Assembly (NCBI GenBank): GCA_947627905.1
Contig: CANQXX010000004.1
Coordinates: forward strand, 27,624-91,623
Source: an uncultured Clostridia bacterium
Lineage (GTDB): Bacteria > Bacillota > Clostridia > Oscillospirales > Ruminococcaceae
Direction of reading: 5' to 3'
DNA: 64,000 nucleotides
The notes under the pieces are model-generated. The model was not told the DNA's origin and made no database searches. It worked only from the letters and a program-made list of their open reading frames with translations. Position 1 is the first letter of the stretch. Every line of letters begins with the position of its first letter. Both the position numbers and the translations under genes were made by a program. Of the stretch, positions 43,652-53,372 are shown piece by piece.

Positions 43652-44677
43652 ATGAAAAAATCAAAAATACTGTCGCTTATAGCTGCGTCTGCACTTGCAG
43701 TCACAGCCCTTGCAGGCTGTTCATCCGGAACTTCCGGCGGAACTTCCGGCAGCGGTTCTTCTGACAGCTTCAAAGTGGGAATAATCCAGTACGGAAGCCA
43801 CCCGTCCCTTGACAACTGCAATCAGGGCATAGAAGAAGCACTCAAGGCGTCGGACATAGCCGATAAGCTCGATATCGACCATCAGGACGGAAATATGGAC
43901 AGCGCTACCTGCGATTCCATTGCCAAGAACATGGTTGCCAAGGAATATGACGTTATCTTTGCAATTGCAACGCCTGCTGCAATATCCGCATACGCTGCCG
44001 CAGCAAACACCGATATACCGGTAGTATTCTGCGCAGTATCCGACCCTGTAGCTGCCGGCCTTGTGGACGATATGTCCGCTCCCGGAGGAAACTGCACAGG
44101 TACGGCAGATATGCTCGACTTTGACGCTCAGACCGATCTTATAATGGCTCTTCAGCCTGATGTCAAAAAGATAGGCGTTCTTTATACTACCAGTGAAGCA
44201 AACTCTGTTTCACATCTTGCAACGCTTAAAGAGATCGCCGAACCCAAAGGACTGGAAATAGTTGAACAGGGCGTTCAGGGAGCGGCTGATATCCCTCAGG
44301 CAGCAGCTTCGCTTGCTCCTAAGGTAGACTGCATAAACAATTTTACCGATAACAATGTTGTAAACAACCTTACGGTGCTTCTTGAACAGGCTAACGCAAA
44401 TAACATACCTGTTTACGGCTCCGAGGTAGAGCAGGTAGCCAACGGCTGCATAGCTTCTATGAGCATTGACTATGTTGCACTCGGAAAAGCTACCGGCGAC
44501 ATGGGCGTCCGCATACTCAAGGGCGAAAAAGCAGGCGATATCCCTGTACAGCAGGTATATGACTGCGCACCTGTGGTAAATACGGAAGTACTTGAAAAAT
44601 TCGGTATAACGCTTCCCGACGCTTACGCTGACGCCGAAAAGGTGACTACAAACGAGGAAGCAAAGACAGAGGAATAA
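43652..44677 (+). CDS. ABC transporter substrate-binding lipoprotein (TrpX-like)
   Basis: This 341-residue lipoprotein has a signal peptide and the lipobox LAGCSS (Cys23), then a Gly/Ser linker. The periplasmic-binding fold of the ABC_sub_bind type shows VGIIQYGSHPSLDNC, FAIATPAAISAY, PVVFCAVSDPVAAGLV and the ending KGEKAGDIPVQQV. Relatives include tryptophan- or aromatic-amino-acid-binding TrpX. No permease or ATPase gene follows; a strong terminator and a converging gene lie immediately downstream, so its partners are elsewhere. Confidence 0.9.
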   Translation: MKKSKILSLIAASALAVTALAGCSSGTSGGTSGSGSSDSFKVGIIQYGSHPSLDNCNQGIEEALKASDIADKLDIDHQDGNMDSATCDSIAKNMVAKEYDVIFAIATPAAISAYAAAANTDIPVVFCAVSDPVAAGLVDDMSAPGGNCTGTADMLDFDAQTDLIMALQPDVKKIGVLYTTSEANSVSHLATLKEIAEPKGLEIVEQGVQGAADIPQAAASLAPKVDCINNFTDNNVVNNLTVLLEQANANNIPVYGSEVEQVANGCIASMSIDYVALGKATGDMGVRILKGEKAGDIPVQQVYDCAPVVNTEVLEKFGITLPDAYADAEKVTTNEEAKTEE

Positions 44678-44713
44678 TTTCCTCTTTGCTGATTATTCAG
44701 GCTATGTCAGAAT

Positions 44714-44755
44714 AAAAGCCGCAGCGTTTTTATCAAACGTTGCGGCTTTTTTGTT
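44714..44755. terminator. Terminator of the substrate-binding protein gene
   Basis: AAAAGCCGCAGCGTTT (44714-44729) pairs with AAACGTTGCGGCTTTT (44735-44750) with one G-T pair, followed by TTTGTTTT. It also abuts the end of the converging lipoprotein gene. Confidence 0.9.
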
Positions 44756-46600
44756 TTACATTACGGGATAACAGCCTATATAAACGCCGTCGTCCGCAAG
44801 ACTTTCCTGTTCATCGCGGCTTATCTGATCTTTGTAATTTTCCGGTATCGGATCATCAGACCAGAGAACGTAATTTACCGAATATGTATCAGGATCACAT
44901 TCTCCGTAAATATATCCGTGGAACTCATCTCCCAGATAATCGCTGAGATCGTATTTTTCACCGCCTATGGAAATGTCCGCGCCGTCTCCCTCAATAACGC
45001 TGCCCTTTACCGCTTCGTCGTCTATTGCCATATCGGTAAGCTGCACGGCTAAAGCCGTATACACCGTTTTGGCATTTGCGTTTGCGGAAGAAATTTTTGA
45101 TTTTCTGACATAATTCGTCATACTTTCGCCCAGAACGCTGCCCTCGGCAAATTCGTCCAGAACAGCCATGAAGTCATTTTCAATGTTTTCACCAAGGGTG
45201 TCAAGCTCTTCCTCGGTAATGTCGAGGAACTCCTTTTCCGCGTCAAGAGCAAGTATCTCTCCGCCTTTCGTAACGGTGATAACGACTTTAGGCAGGTAGG
45301 AAACCTCCGCCGAACCTTTTACGAGCGATACCCTGTCTACGGTCAGTTTAAATTCTTTTGAGCCCGCGGAGATCGTACCCTCCGCCTTTGCGGTGATCTC
45401 CGCCTCGGGGATATCGGCGGTAAGCGTGTAATTTTCTCCGTCCTTTGTACGGTTGATCTTTGCAAGCTCGGTAGTCTCGCCGTCCTTATCCATTTTTATA
45501 ATCATGTCGGAGGAATTTTCTCCGCTTGTTATGTCCGCGTCTATCCTGATATTGCTGTCGTATTCATCATCGGGATAATCGGTGTTTACTTCACAATAAA
45601 TATTGCTGTTTGCGGAATTTTCCGGATCGGCTCCGAGAACTGCGCCTAATTTTATAACAATGTTCATATAGTCGTCAGCCATATTGGCGGTGATGTCGAA
45701 CTGCATAAGAGCGTTGGTCTTGCTGTTGACCTTATAAACGGCGTTTATGCCATAATCGCTGTAATCATCAAGCCGCTTGGTAAATTCTTCCTTGTAATCG
45801 TCTATGGAATAATCATCGCCGTACCAATATTTACTGTTTTCGATCGTCTCGTCAAACTCACCGTTTGCAGCGGCAGTGTCAAATATCTGCAAAGCAACGG
45901 AACGTATATCTTCCTTGGGAATATCATATGTAATGATATTTGCGGTCACGGTCTCGCCGGCAACGGCGGTCTCGGTCTTTTCCTCAACAACGGGAGGGTG
46001 GCTGTCAATGTAGGAGGTTATAATATCCTGATAAACGGCATTTTTTCCGTCGGAAGTTTCACCCTTTACGGCTGCGTCTATCTCGCCGAGATATTCAATT
46101 ATCATATCAAATTCTTCCTGAGAAAGCGCATATGAAGAACCGCTTTCCGGAGCAAATATGGAATTTCCTATCTTTTCGGAAACGGTATCAAGGTCAATGC
46201 TGTAGATATGCGTTCCGGAATTGCCTATAGTTCCGAACTTAGCTGTGTCATTGTCCGCATAAACATAAGCCTGCGCGGAAGTTCCCTCTGAGCCTGTGAG
46301 GGTGTACATCTGGGAAGTCATGCCGTCTTTTTCGTTGGAATAGCCCTCACCCTTGAATTTTATTCCCTCAGCTTCAAATTCCACGGTGAAAGAACCGTTT
46401 TTAGCGGCTTCTTCAAAAAGATCATATATTTCTGCGCTGCTGTCTTTCATCATGGCTTTGGCAGCGTTTTCCGAAGCTATGGAGAGATATTCCTGAGGTT
46501 CTTCATTCATCATTTTGCTGTAATTTGTACAGCCGGTAAAAGAAAACACAACTGCCGCTGCACAAACTGCAAGATTAAAAACTTTTTGGATAATTTTCAC
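44756..46600 (-). CDS. Large surface lipoprotein of unknown function
   Basis: This 614-residue protein has a signal peptide and lipobox FTGCTN (Cys24). The body is very acidic and rich in beta-strand-like repeats, suggesting an extracytoplasmic anchored protein. Near residues 510-540, RKSKISSANANAKTVYTALAVQL resembles the segment following the helix of type IV pilin-like proteins, although no hydrophobic pilin helix is there. The family is not recognised. The start is GTG 46600 after AGGGGCAG. Confidence 0.75.
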   Translation of the reverse strand: MKIIQKVFNLAVCAAAVVFSFTGCTNYSKMMNEEPQEYLSIASENAAKAMMKDSSAEIYDLFEEAAKNGSFTVEFEAEGIKFKGEGYSNEKDGMTSQMYTLTGSEGTSAQAYVYADNDTAKFGTIGNSGTHIYSIDLDTVSEKIGNSIFAPESGSSYALSQEEFDMIIEYLGEIDAAVKGETSDGKNAVYQDIITSYIDSHPPVVEEKTETAVAGETVTANIITYDIPKEDIRSVALQIFDTAAANGEFDETIENSKYWYGDDYSIDDYKEEFTKRLDDYSDYGINAVYKVNSKTNALMQFDITANMADDYMNIVIKLGAVLGADPENSANSNIYCEVNTDYPDDEYDSNIRIDADITSGENSSDMIIKMDKDGETTELAKINRTKDGENYTLTADIPEAEITAKAEGTISAGSKEFKLTVDRVSLVKGSAEVSYLPKVVITVTKGGEILALDAEKEFLDITEEELDTLGENIENDFMAVLDEFAEGSVLGESMTNYVRKSKISSANANAKTVYTALAVQLTDMAIDDEAVKGSVIEGDGADISIGGEKYDLSDYLGDEFHGYIYGECDPDTYSVNYVLWSDDPIPENYKDQISRDEQESLADDGVYIGCYPVM

Positions 46601-46828
46601 TTTAACTGCCCCTTTTAAATTTAATTATAATACTATTATATATACATATAAGCCTGTTGTCAATAAAATTATTGCTTTTATTAAGAATGTGTAACTATTT
46701 TTTGTATATGTGCGGATAAATTTATCGTAAGCGGCAGGATTTTTGTATATTTTTACAATATGTTTGAATGCAATGCAAGTTTATCGGGAAATTTATGCAA
46801 AAAATCATAAAAAAATACTATTTTTATC

Positions 46829-46857
46829 TTGAAATTGCAATATTGCTGTGCTATAAT
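46829..46857 (+). promoter_or_regulatory. ilvE promoter
   Basis: TTGAAA (46829-46834), 17 bases and TATAAT (46852-46857) lie 38 bases before the start. No T-box leader fits in this space. Confidence 0.75.
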
Positions 46858-46895
46858 AAATTTATATTTTTATTTTATGAAAGGAAGCGTTCCAA

Positions 46896-47984
46896 ATGAT
46901 GGAAATAAAAGTTACCAGAACCGATTCGCCCAAGGCTAAGCCTGCCGACGAGAGCAAGCTGGGATTCGGCAAGATCTTTACCGATCATATGTTTCTGATG
47001 AATTATGATGAAGGTCAAGGCTGGCATGACGCCAGAATAGTTCCTTACGGACCTATCCCCATGGATCCTGCTGCAATGTGCCTGCATTACGGTCAGGCTG
47101 ATTTTGAGGGTCTGAAAGCATACAGAACTGCAAGCGGAAAGATACAGCTTTTCCGTCCCGATCAGAATATGGCTCGTCTCAATGTTTCAAACGATCGTCT
47201 CTGCATACCGCATATTGACGAGGCTTTCGGCATTGAAGCAATAAAAACTCTGGTAAAGGTAGACGAGGACTGGGTACCTCATTCCGACGGAACTTCACTT
47301 TATATCCGTCCTTACATTTTTGCAATAGATCCTATGCTGGGCGTTCATCCTGCAAAGCACCTTATATTTGCGATAATCATGTCTCCCGTAGGCGCTTACT
47401 ATGCAGCAGGACTTGCTCCGGTAAAAATTTACGTTGAGGAAAATTATGTCAGAGCGGTAACGGGCGGAACAGGCTTTACAAAGGCTGCCGCAAACTATGC
47501 GATCTCCCTTAAAGCACAGGAAGAAGCCGAAAAACAGGGGTATGCACAGGTTCTCTGGCTTGACGGCGTTCACAGAAAATATATCGACGAAGTAGGCGCA
47601 ATGAACGTATTCTTCGTTGTTGACGGCGAAGTTATCACACCGAGCCTTGACAGAGGCTCTATCCTCGGCGGCATCACAAGAAAATCCTGCCTTGAACTTC
47701 TCCGCTCAATGGGTCACAAGGTAACCGAGAGAGATATAACCATTGACGAACTTGTCGAGGCTTACAAGAACGGCAAATTTGACGAAGCCTTCGGAACAGG
47801 TACGGCTGCGGTAATTTCACCGGTAGGTGAGCTGAAATACGGCGATCTGGTAATGACCATAAACAACGGAGAGATCGGACCTATCTCCCAGAAACTTTAT
47901 GATACTCTTACAGGTATCCAGTGGGGCAAGATAGAAGATACTCATAAATGGACAGTTCCCGTCGGCGAATGCTGCTGCAAGTAA
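46896..47984 (+). CDS. ilvE: Branched-chain amino acid aminotransferase
   Basis: This 362-residue class IV PLP aminotransferase is of the longer (eukaryote-like) branched-chain type. FGKIFTDHMFLMNYDEGQGWHDARI starts the fold. The PLP lysine lies in YAQVLWLDGVHRKYIDEVG, with GGTGFTKAAANYA and GTGTAAVISPVG as cofactor phosphate contacts. It catalyses the last step of valine, leucine and isoleucine synthesis or the first step of their degradation. GAAAGGAAG precedes ATG 46896. The CCCK tail is unusual but short. Confidence 0.94.
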   Translation: MMEIKVTRTDSPKAKPADESKLGFGKIFTDHMFLMNYDEGQGWHDARIVPYGPIPMDPAAMCLHYGQADFEGLKAYRTASGKIQLFRPDQNMARLNVSNDRLCIPHIDEAFGIEAIKTLVKVDEDWVPHSDGTSLYIRPYIFAIDPMLGVHPAKHLIFAIIMSPVGAYYAAGLAPVKIYVEENYVRAVTGGTGFTKAAANYAISLKAQEEAEKQGYAQVLWLDGVHRKYIDEVGAMNVFFVVDGEVITPSLDRGSILGGITRKSCLELLRSMGHKVTERDITIDELVEAYKNGKFDEAFGTGTAAVISPVGELKYGDLVMTINNGEIGPISQKLYDTLTGIQWGKIEDTHKWTVPVGECCCK

Positions 47985-48001
47985 TATGATATGCAAAAAA
48001 T

Positions 48002-48038
48002 ATCCGGAGACCGTTTTTACGGCTTCCGGATTTTTTTA
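48002..48038 (+). terminator. ilvE terminator
   Basis: ATCCGGA (48002-48008) and TCCGGAT (48025-48031) form a stem extended by CCG/CGG, followed by seven T residues. Confidence 0.85.
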
Positions 48039-48047
48039 TTTATAGCT

Positions 48048-48737
48048 TTATGACGCGTGATATTTTTTATCCGATATGAGCTGTCCGTCGGAAATGCGTA
48101 TCGTTCTTGATGCGTTCGCGGCGATATTGTCATCATGCGTTATCATGATAATGGTCTTGCCTTGGGAGTTGAGGTCGTAAAGTATCCTCATGACTTCGGC
48201 GCTGTTGCGGCTGTCAAGGTTGCCGGTAGGTTCATCTGCAAGGATCATAGGAGGCGCGGCGGCAATTGCCCTTGCTATAGCAACGCGCTGCTGCTGACCT
48301 CCGGAAAGTTTTCCGGGAAGATGATCTTTTCTGTTGCTTAACGATACTTTTTCAAGCGCATGAACGGCAAGCTGCCGCCGTATATTTTTGGGTATCCCTC
48401 TGTATATCAGAGGAAGCTCCACGTTTTCAAGTGCGGTGAGACCGGGTATAAGATTGAAATTCTGGAAAATGAAGCCTATGTCCCGATTTCTTATTTCAGC
48501 AAGTTTTTTATCGGACAAAGCGCTTATATCCTCACCGCAAAGGCGGTATTTCCCCGATGTCGGAATGTCAAGACACCCCATTATATTCATAAGAGTGGAT
48601 TTTCCCGAACCGGAGGCTCCTGCAATAGCTGCAAATTCACCTCTTTCAATGCTTAGAGATATGTTTTTTACCGCCGTGACCTGATCGTCACCGATCCCAT
48701 AGATCTTTGAAATATTTTCAAGTTCTATCAAAGGCAT
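48048..48737 (-). CDS. ABC transporter ATP-binding protein, MacB/LolD-like
   Basis: This 229-residue ATPase has a Walker [11 protein letters not shown] (39-48), the signature [14 protein letters not shown] and Walker [14 protein letters not shown], typical of the MacB/LolD/YknY group that works with FtsX-type permeases. No such permease is adjacent: a diverging regulator lies upstream and ilvE downstream. It may serve a permease encoded elsewhere. Confidence 0.88.
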   Translation of the reverse strand: MPLIELENISKIYGIGDDQVTAVKNISLSIERGEFAAIAGASGSGKSTLMNIMGCLDIPTSGKYRLCGEDISALSDKKLAEIRNRDIGFIFQNFNLIPGLTALENVELPLIYRGIPKNIRRQLAVHALEKVSLSNRKDHLPGKLSGGQQQRVAIARAIAAAPPMILADEPTGNLDSRNSAEVMRILYDLNSQGKTIIMITHDDNIAANASRTIRISDGQLISDKKYHAS

Positions 48738-48843
48738 GAATATCGTTCCTTTTGTTTTTTATATATTTTTCCTGTTTTCATCGGATTTATACGGCGCTGT
48801 ATGCTCCTGAAAAAATTTTTTTAAAATTTTTTGCTAAGTATAC

Positions 48844-48889
48844 TTGACAAAAAATGCAAAGCGTGCTATACTAATGTAAAGTTAACTTT
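48844..48889 (+). promoter_or_regulatory. Promoter and candidate operator of the XRE regulator gene
   Basis: TTGACA (48844-48849), 17 bases and TATACT (48867-48872), then the perfect 12-base palindrome AAAGTTAACTTT (48878-48889) placed at the expected transcription start. The position suits autorepression by the regulator downstream. Confidence 0.7.
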
Positions 48890-48918
48890 GCAAAATGAAA
48901 TACGAAAGGGGAGAGACG

Positions 48919-49128
48919 TTGAAAACCAGAATACATGAACTGCGCAGGGCGCGGAAGATCTCACAGGAGGAGCTTGCCGCGGCGGTAGGCGTCACAAGAC
49001 AGACCATAACTTCACTTGAATGTGAAAAATATACCGCTTCGCTTGTGCTTGCGTATAAAATTGCAAAATATTTCGGAATGACTATTGAGGAAGTTTTTGA
49101 TTTCTCGAACGTTGACGAACAGGAGTGA
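48919..49128 (+). CDS. XRE-family transcriptional regulator (YozG-like)
   Basis: This protein of about 70 residues is one helix-turn-helix domain: [21 protein letters not shown], then [19 protein letters not shown] 48919, five bases after AGGGGAG, gives the usual YozG-type N-terminus (KTRIHELR); an upstream ATG at 48895 lacks a ribosome site. It is coupled to a membrane protein gene four bases downstream, a common regulator-membrane partner pair. Its targets are unknown apart from the palindrome in its own promoter. Confidence 0.85.
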   Translation: MKTRIHELRRARKISQEELAAAVGVTRQTITSLECEKYTASLVLAYKIAKYFGMTIEEVFDFSNVDEQE

Positions 49129-49132
49129 TAGT

Positions 49133-49561
49133 ATGGAAAAATTCAAAAAACAGCTTATATTCAGAACGGTATTTGTGTTTATATTTGTTGTGTTAATTGC
49201 AGCGGCGTATATCGTTATCTATTCAACTATTGATGTAAAGCCAGTTTCTGCGGCTTATTCGTCGGGATTTTGCACGGGGCTTCTGGCAGTTGCGGCAGTT
49301 TATGCGGCAAGATATATTCCGGCATTTAAAAATGAAGAAAAGCTGAAAAAACTGTATGTTGCAGAGAATGACGAGCGGGAACGATTTATCCGCGAAAAGA
49401 CTGCAAGCGGAAGTTTTTCGGTATGCGCATTTCTTTTAGGCGCAGGAATTATAATTTCCACGCTTGTATCTCCGGCGACTGCGGGTGTGCTTACCGTAGT
49501 CCTTGCGGGAATGGCACTGGTAAAAATGATATTTAATTTTTACTACCGCCGCAAATATTAA
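49133..49561 (+). CDS. Membrane protein partner of the XRE regulator
   Basis: This 142-residue protein starts at ATG 49133 behind AGGAGTG. It has four helices in two pairs, with a charged loop containing YVAENDERERFIREKTASGS between the pairs. That motif is seen in small DUF2178-like membrane proteins encoded next to YozG-type regulators. The function is unknown; it may sense envelope state for the regulator. Confidence 0.75.
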   Translation: MEKFKKQLIFRTVFVFIFVVLIAAAYIVIYSTIDVKPVSAAYSSGFCTGLLAVAAVYAARYIPAFKNEEKLKKLYVAENDERERFIREKTASGSFSVCAFLLGAGIIISTLVSPATAGVLTVVLAGMALVKMIFNFYYRRKY

Positions 49562-49601
49562 TAATTCAGTTTTGAGAGTGGAGAGTTAAGAGTTAAGATA
49601 T

Positions 49602-49904
49602 TATAATTTAGCATACTAAACGAGAGTAATAATAGCTGGTCGAGCTGAGCCCAGCTCGCGGATTCCAAAGGCAGAGCCTTTGGTCGCCGCCCGCAGGCGG
49701 CGAAATTTCCCTTTTTTCAAAGCGCTCTGCAAAGGGGTGAATTTCCAACAGCCTATAGCTGTTGGAAAGAGGGGAACGCTCTGCAAGAGAGAGCGTTCCC
49801 CTTGGCACTAACGATTATTTTATTTTAAGCTTTGCCAAACAGCCCAGTGAGCTGTTTGGCAACACAGATAAATAAATTTGCGCTTCCCCGCTAAATTATC
49901 ATTT
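49602..49904 (+). repeat. Multi-hairpin repeat, copy C
   Basis: This is the third copy, running from about ATAATTTAGC (49602) to AAATTATCATTT (49893-49904), in the orientation of copy B. The end hairpins and linkers are almost identical to the other copies, whereas inner stems differ: AAAGGC/GCCTTT, CGCCGCC-CGCA-GGCGGCG, TTTCCAACAGC/GCTGTTGGAAA and GGGGAACGCTCT/AGAGCGTTCCCC. Each still pairs perfectly. It fills the 430-base gap together with the next promoter. Confidence 0.9.
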
Positions 49905-49921
49905 TTGTCTATATTGTACAA

Positions 49922-49950
49922 TTGACATATGCTCAAAATTATAGTATTAT
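49922..49950 (+). promoter_or_regulatory. Promoter of the ABC-2 exporter operon
   Basis: TTGACA (49922-49927), 17 bases and TATTAT (49945-49950), with AAGGAAG before ATG 49994. Confidence 0.75.
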
Positions 49951-49993
49951 TGTATTAGCTTTTTAATACAGTTTTAAGAAAGGAAGTGTTGTA

Positions 49994-50740
49994 ATGGGAA
50001 CAGTCCTTGAAGTAAAGGAACTTTCCAAAAAGTACCCGAAGAAAAAAGAATTTGCCGTGGATAAGATCAGTTTTTCCGTAAATGAAGGTGAAATATTTGC
50101 TCTTATAGGTCCTAACGGCGCAGGAAAAACCACAACTATCCGTATGATCTCCACACTTATCCAAGCCACCGAGGGAGACGCTATTGTCGCAGGTCACAGC
50201 ATTATAAAAGAACCCGATAAGGTCCGCGAAAATATCACCTATCTTCCCGATGAAGCAGGAGCGTACAAAACTATGACAGGTGACGGCTACCTTAATTTTA
50301 TGGCAGGTCTTTTTGCAAAGGATCAGGAAACTCTTGATAAATATGTCGAACGCGGAAAAGCTATCTGCGGACTTGGCGACAGACTGAATGAAAAGATCGG
50401 CGGATATTCAAGAGGTATGATAAGAAAACTTCTTCTTGCCCGCGCAGTAATGACCGAGCCTAAACTTGCCATAATGGACGAGGCTACTTCCGGTCTGGAC
50501 GTTATAAATGCTCTCGAAATAAGAAAAATGATAAAGGCTCTTGCAAAAGAACAGAATATGTCCTTCCTGCTTTCGTCGCATAATATGCTTGAAATAGAGT
50601 ATGTTTCCGACCGCGTGGGAATTATTACAGGCGGAAAACTTATGGTAGTCGGAAAGATAGACGAGCTTAAAGAGCGTTATCAAGCCGCAAATCTGGAGGA
50701 AGTCTTTGAAAGGGTGGTGAAAGATCATGAAGTTCGGTAA
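49994..50740 (+). CDS. ABC-2 exporter ATP-binding protein (NatA-like)
   Basis: This 248-residue ATPase has a Walker A GPNGAGKTTTIRM (38-50), the signature GGYSRGMIRKLLLARA and Walker B KLAIMDEATSGLDV. The domain is of the CcmA/NatA type that drives export. Its stop overlaps the permease gene by 14 bases, so the two form one exporter. The substrate is likely a drug, sodium or peptide, not resolved. Confidence 0.9.
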   Translation: MGTVLEVKELSKKYPKKKEFAVDKISFSVNEGEIFALIGPNGAGKTTTIRMISTLIQATEGDAIVAGHSIIKEPDKVRENITYLPDEAGAYKTMTGDGYLNFMAGLFAKDQETLDKYVERGKAICGLGDRLNEKIGGYSRGMIRKLLLARAVMTEPKLAIMDEATSGLDVINALEIRKMIKALAKEQNMSFLLSSHNMLEIEYVSDRVGIITGGKLMVVGKIDELKERYQAANLEEVFERVVKDHEVR

Positions 50741-52094
50741 TCTTCTTAAAAAAGAGCTTCGTGAATTAATTACCGTGCAGGCGCTTATCAGCATGATATT
50801 CACAATGGTCCTGCTGATAATTATGGGTCAGATAATGGGCGGCGCAATGGAGGAAGGATTTGACACTTCGTCGATAACTCTCTGCAATCAGGACGACAGC
50901 GAATTTACCGCCGAGCTTCTGGAAAAAGTAGATTCTTCCGAAAGCACGGATATAAATTATGTTGAACTGCAAAGCGATGATTACGCCTCCGAAATGGAAC
51001 GCCTCGGAATAAAAAATCTTGTAATAATCCCGCAGGGCTACGGTGAAAGCATTATTGAGAAGCATGAACCGGCTCCCATAAAATTCGTAAGCATTTTTCA
51101 GAGCGGCGGCATAGCGTCCTCTATCAGCAATATTTCAGCTTCGGACATTATAAGCGAGATAGAAACGGTATGTACCGATGAAGTACTTCTGAAAACCTAC
51201 GGACTTTCCGATGAAGAAATATCTCTTGTGCGCGAGCCTATGCAAACTGTGGAATACACCGTAAACAACGGCAGGATCGCAGAGATCTCCGCTTCCGCAT
51301 TGGGAGCAATATATATGATGCAGTCAATGATAGCGCCCTTTGCAATATTTTTCCTGCTGTTAATGGCTTCGCAGATGATAATGACCGCAATTTCCACCGA
51401 AAAAATAGATAAAACTCTTGAAACGCTGCTTTCCGCGCCTGTTTCAAGAATGTCCGTTCTGGGCGCAAAAATGCTTGCCGCTGTTATAACCGCGCTTCTG
51501 AACGCACTGTTCATGATAGTTGGCTTTGTGTTCTATATTGTAGGAATGATGGGCAGCGCGGTAAATGAGATCACTATAAATGCAGGTCCGGAAACTATTG
51601 ATGTTGCCGCTTCCGAAGTAACAAATATGGGTCAGGCTATGGCAGAACTGGGACTTGCGCTTACGCCGATGAGCTATGTGCTGTTTGCATTCCAGCTTTT
51701 CCTGACAATAGCTATAGGATTGTCAGTTTCACTTATTCTCGGAGCAATGGCAACAGATGTAAAATCCGTTCAGACATTGACTATCCCTATCATGGTGGCA
51801 GTCATGATACCGTTCTTTATAACCATGTTCACCGATGTAAATTCTATGTCCGCCGGTTTTAGAGCGGTAGTTTATGCAATACCGTTCACACACACATATA
51901 CAGCCCTGACAAACCTGATGAACGGCAATATGCTTATGTATTGGATAGGTCTTGCTTATCAGATAATTTTCTTTGTTGTATGTATGTTCCTTGCGGTGAG
52001 AATATTCACTACCGACAAGCTGTTTACAATGTCTTTCTCGTCCGGACAGGGCAAAAAGGGAAGAAAAAAACAAGCTGAAGTTCCTGCTGAATAA
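50727..52094 (+). CDS. ABC-2 exporter permease (NatB-like)
   Basis: This 455-residue permease has an N-terminal helix (about 18-35), an extracytoplasmic domain of about 150 residues and then five or six helices, the ABC-2 arrangement. EKIDKTLETLLSAPVSRMSVLGAKML is the standard cytoplasmic coupling helix, and VDVNSMSAGFRAVVYAIPFTH-like sequence lies before the last helices. It is encoded with its ATPase by overlapping genes. The KKGRKKQ tail is cytoplasmic. Confidence 0.9.
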   Translation: MKFGNLLKKELRELITVQALISMIFTMVLLIIMGQIMGGAMEEGFDTSSITLCNQDDSEFTAELLEKVDSSESTDINYVELQSDDYASEMERLGIKNLVIIPQGYGESIIEKHEPAPIKFVSIFQSGGIASSISNISASDIISEIETVCTDEVLLKTYGLSDEEISLVREPMQTVEYTVNNGRIAEISASALGAIYMMQSMIAPFAIFFLLLMASQMIMTAISTEKIDKTLETLLSAPVSRMSVLGAKMLAAVITALLNALFMIVGFVFYIVGMMGSAVNEITINAGPETIDVAASEVTNMGQAMAELGLALTPMSYVLFAFQLFLTIAIGLSVSLILGAMATDVKSVQTLTIPIMVAVMIPFFITMFTDVNSMSAGFRAVVYAIPFTHTYTALTNLMNGNMLMYWIGLAYQIIFFVVCMFLAVRIFTTDKLFTMSFSSGQGKKGRKKQAEVPAE

Positions 52095-52100
52095 AAAAAT

Positions 52101-52138
52101 AAGACCTTTCCGGCAGTGTCCGGAAAGGTCTTTGTCTT
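52101..52138. terminator. Bidirectional terminator, exporter operon and icd
   Basis: AAGACCTTTCCGG (52101-52113) pairs with CCGGAAAGGTCTT (52120-52132), with A-rich and T-rich flanks on both strands. The icd stop is at 52141. Confidence 0.85.
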
Positions 52139-52140
52139 GT

Positions 52141-53355
52141 TTATTTCATCATTTCTGCAAGCCTGTTGTTTATCTCTTTCAGGAAAGTTTCCGTGTCTAC
52201 CGGCTGCTTGTTTTCGAGCTTGGAGATAAGAGCAAGGTTCTTATCCATTATGCCGTCCTCCATAGTTTTTACGGACGCTTTTTCCAGCTTGTCTGCGTAA
52301 TCGGCAAGAGCAGGTATATTGTCCATTTCGGCTCTTTTGCGAAGCGCGCCGCTCCATGCAAATATAGTTGCAATAGGATTTGTGGAAGTCTTCTCACCTT
52401 TGAGATAATTATAATAGTGACGTGTTACCGTGCCGTGAGCGGCTTCATATTCGTAGATACCGTCGGGAGAGACCAGCACGGAGGTCATCAGACCAAGGCT
52501 GCCGAAAGCCGTTGCAAGCATATCGGACATAACGTCTCCGTCATAGTTCTTGCACGCCCAGATAAATCCGCCCTCGGAGCGTACAACTCTTGCGATGACG
52601 TCGTCTATCAGCGTGTAGAAATATTCAATACCTGCGGCTTCAAATTTTTCCTTGTACTCATTTTCAAAAATTTCAGCAAATATATCCTTGAAACGGTGGT
52701 CATACGTTTTTGAGATAGTGTCCTTTGAAGCGAACCAGAGATCCTCCTTTGCGTCAAGAGCATAATTGAAGCATGATCTTGCAAAGGAAGCTATTGAATT
52801 GTCGATATTGTGAACGCCCTGTATAATGCCGCCGCCCGTCTTGAAATCGTGGATAAGCGCACGGGTCTCTTTGCCGTTTTCGTCCGTGACAACAAGCTCA
52901 GCCTTTGAACCCTTGGGAACGCGCATTTCGGTGTTCTTGTAGATATCGCCGTAAGCGTGACGGGCAATAGTGATAGGCTTTGTCCATGTGGGAATGTAAG
53001 GAACTATTCCCTTGACAAGTATAGGCTTTCTGAAAACTGTGCCGTCAAGGATAGCACGGATAGTGCCGTTAGGTGATTTCCACATTTCCTTGAGGTTATA
53101 TTCGGTCATTCTCTGAGCGTTAGGAGTAATGGTAGCGCACTTTACAGCAACGCCGTATTTTTTTGCAGCCTCGGCTGAATCAACAGTGACCTGATCGTTT
53201 GTCTCGTTGCGGTGAACAAGTCCCAGATCGTAATATTCCGTTTTCAGGTCAACATACGGAGTGATAAGGATATCCTTTATCATCTTCCATATGATACGGG
53301 TCATTTCGTCTCCGTCCATTTCCACAAGGGGAGTGGTCATTTTTATCTTGTCCAT
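52141..53355 (-). CDS. icd: NADP-dependent isocitrate dehydrogenase
   Basis: This 404-residue enzyme is of the homodimeric, eukaryote-like type: [14 protein letters not shown] (11-24), [17 protein letters not shown] and [22 protein letters not shown] carry substrate and metal residues. It oxidises isocitrate to 2-oxoglutarate, feeding glutamate synthesis. Together with the aconitase encoded 270 bases upstream it forms two consecutive steps, and a small membrane protein gene separates them. Citrate synthase is not in the window. Confidence 0.95.
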   Translation of the reverse strand: MDKIKMTTPLVEMDGDEMTRIIWKMIKDILITPYVDLKTEYYDLGLVHRNETNDQVTVDSAEAAKKYGVAVKCATITPNAQRMTEYNLKEMWKSPNGTIRAILDGTVFRKPILVKGIVPYIPTWTKPITIARHAYGDIYKNTEMRVPKGSKAELVVTDENGKETRALIHDFKTGGGIIQGVHNIDNSIASFARSCFNYALDAKEDLWFASKDTISKTYDHRFKDIFAEIFENEYKEKFEAAGIEYFYTLIDDVIARVVRSEGGFIWACKNYDGDVMSDMLATAFGSLGLMTSVLVSPDGIYEYEAAHGTVTRHYYNYLKGEKTSTNPIATIFAWSGALRKRAEMDNIPALADYADKLEKASVKTMEDGIMDKNLALISKLENKQPVDTETFLKEINNRLAEMMK

Positions 53356-53372
53356 TTGTATCTATCCTTTCA

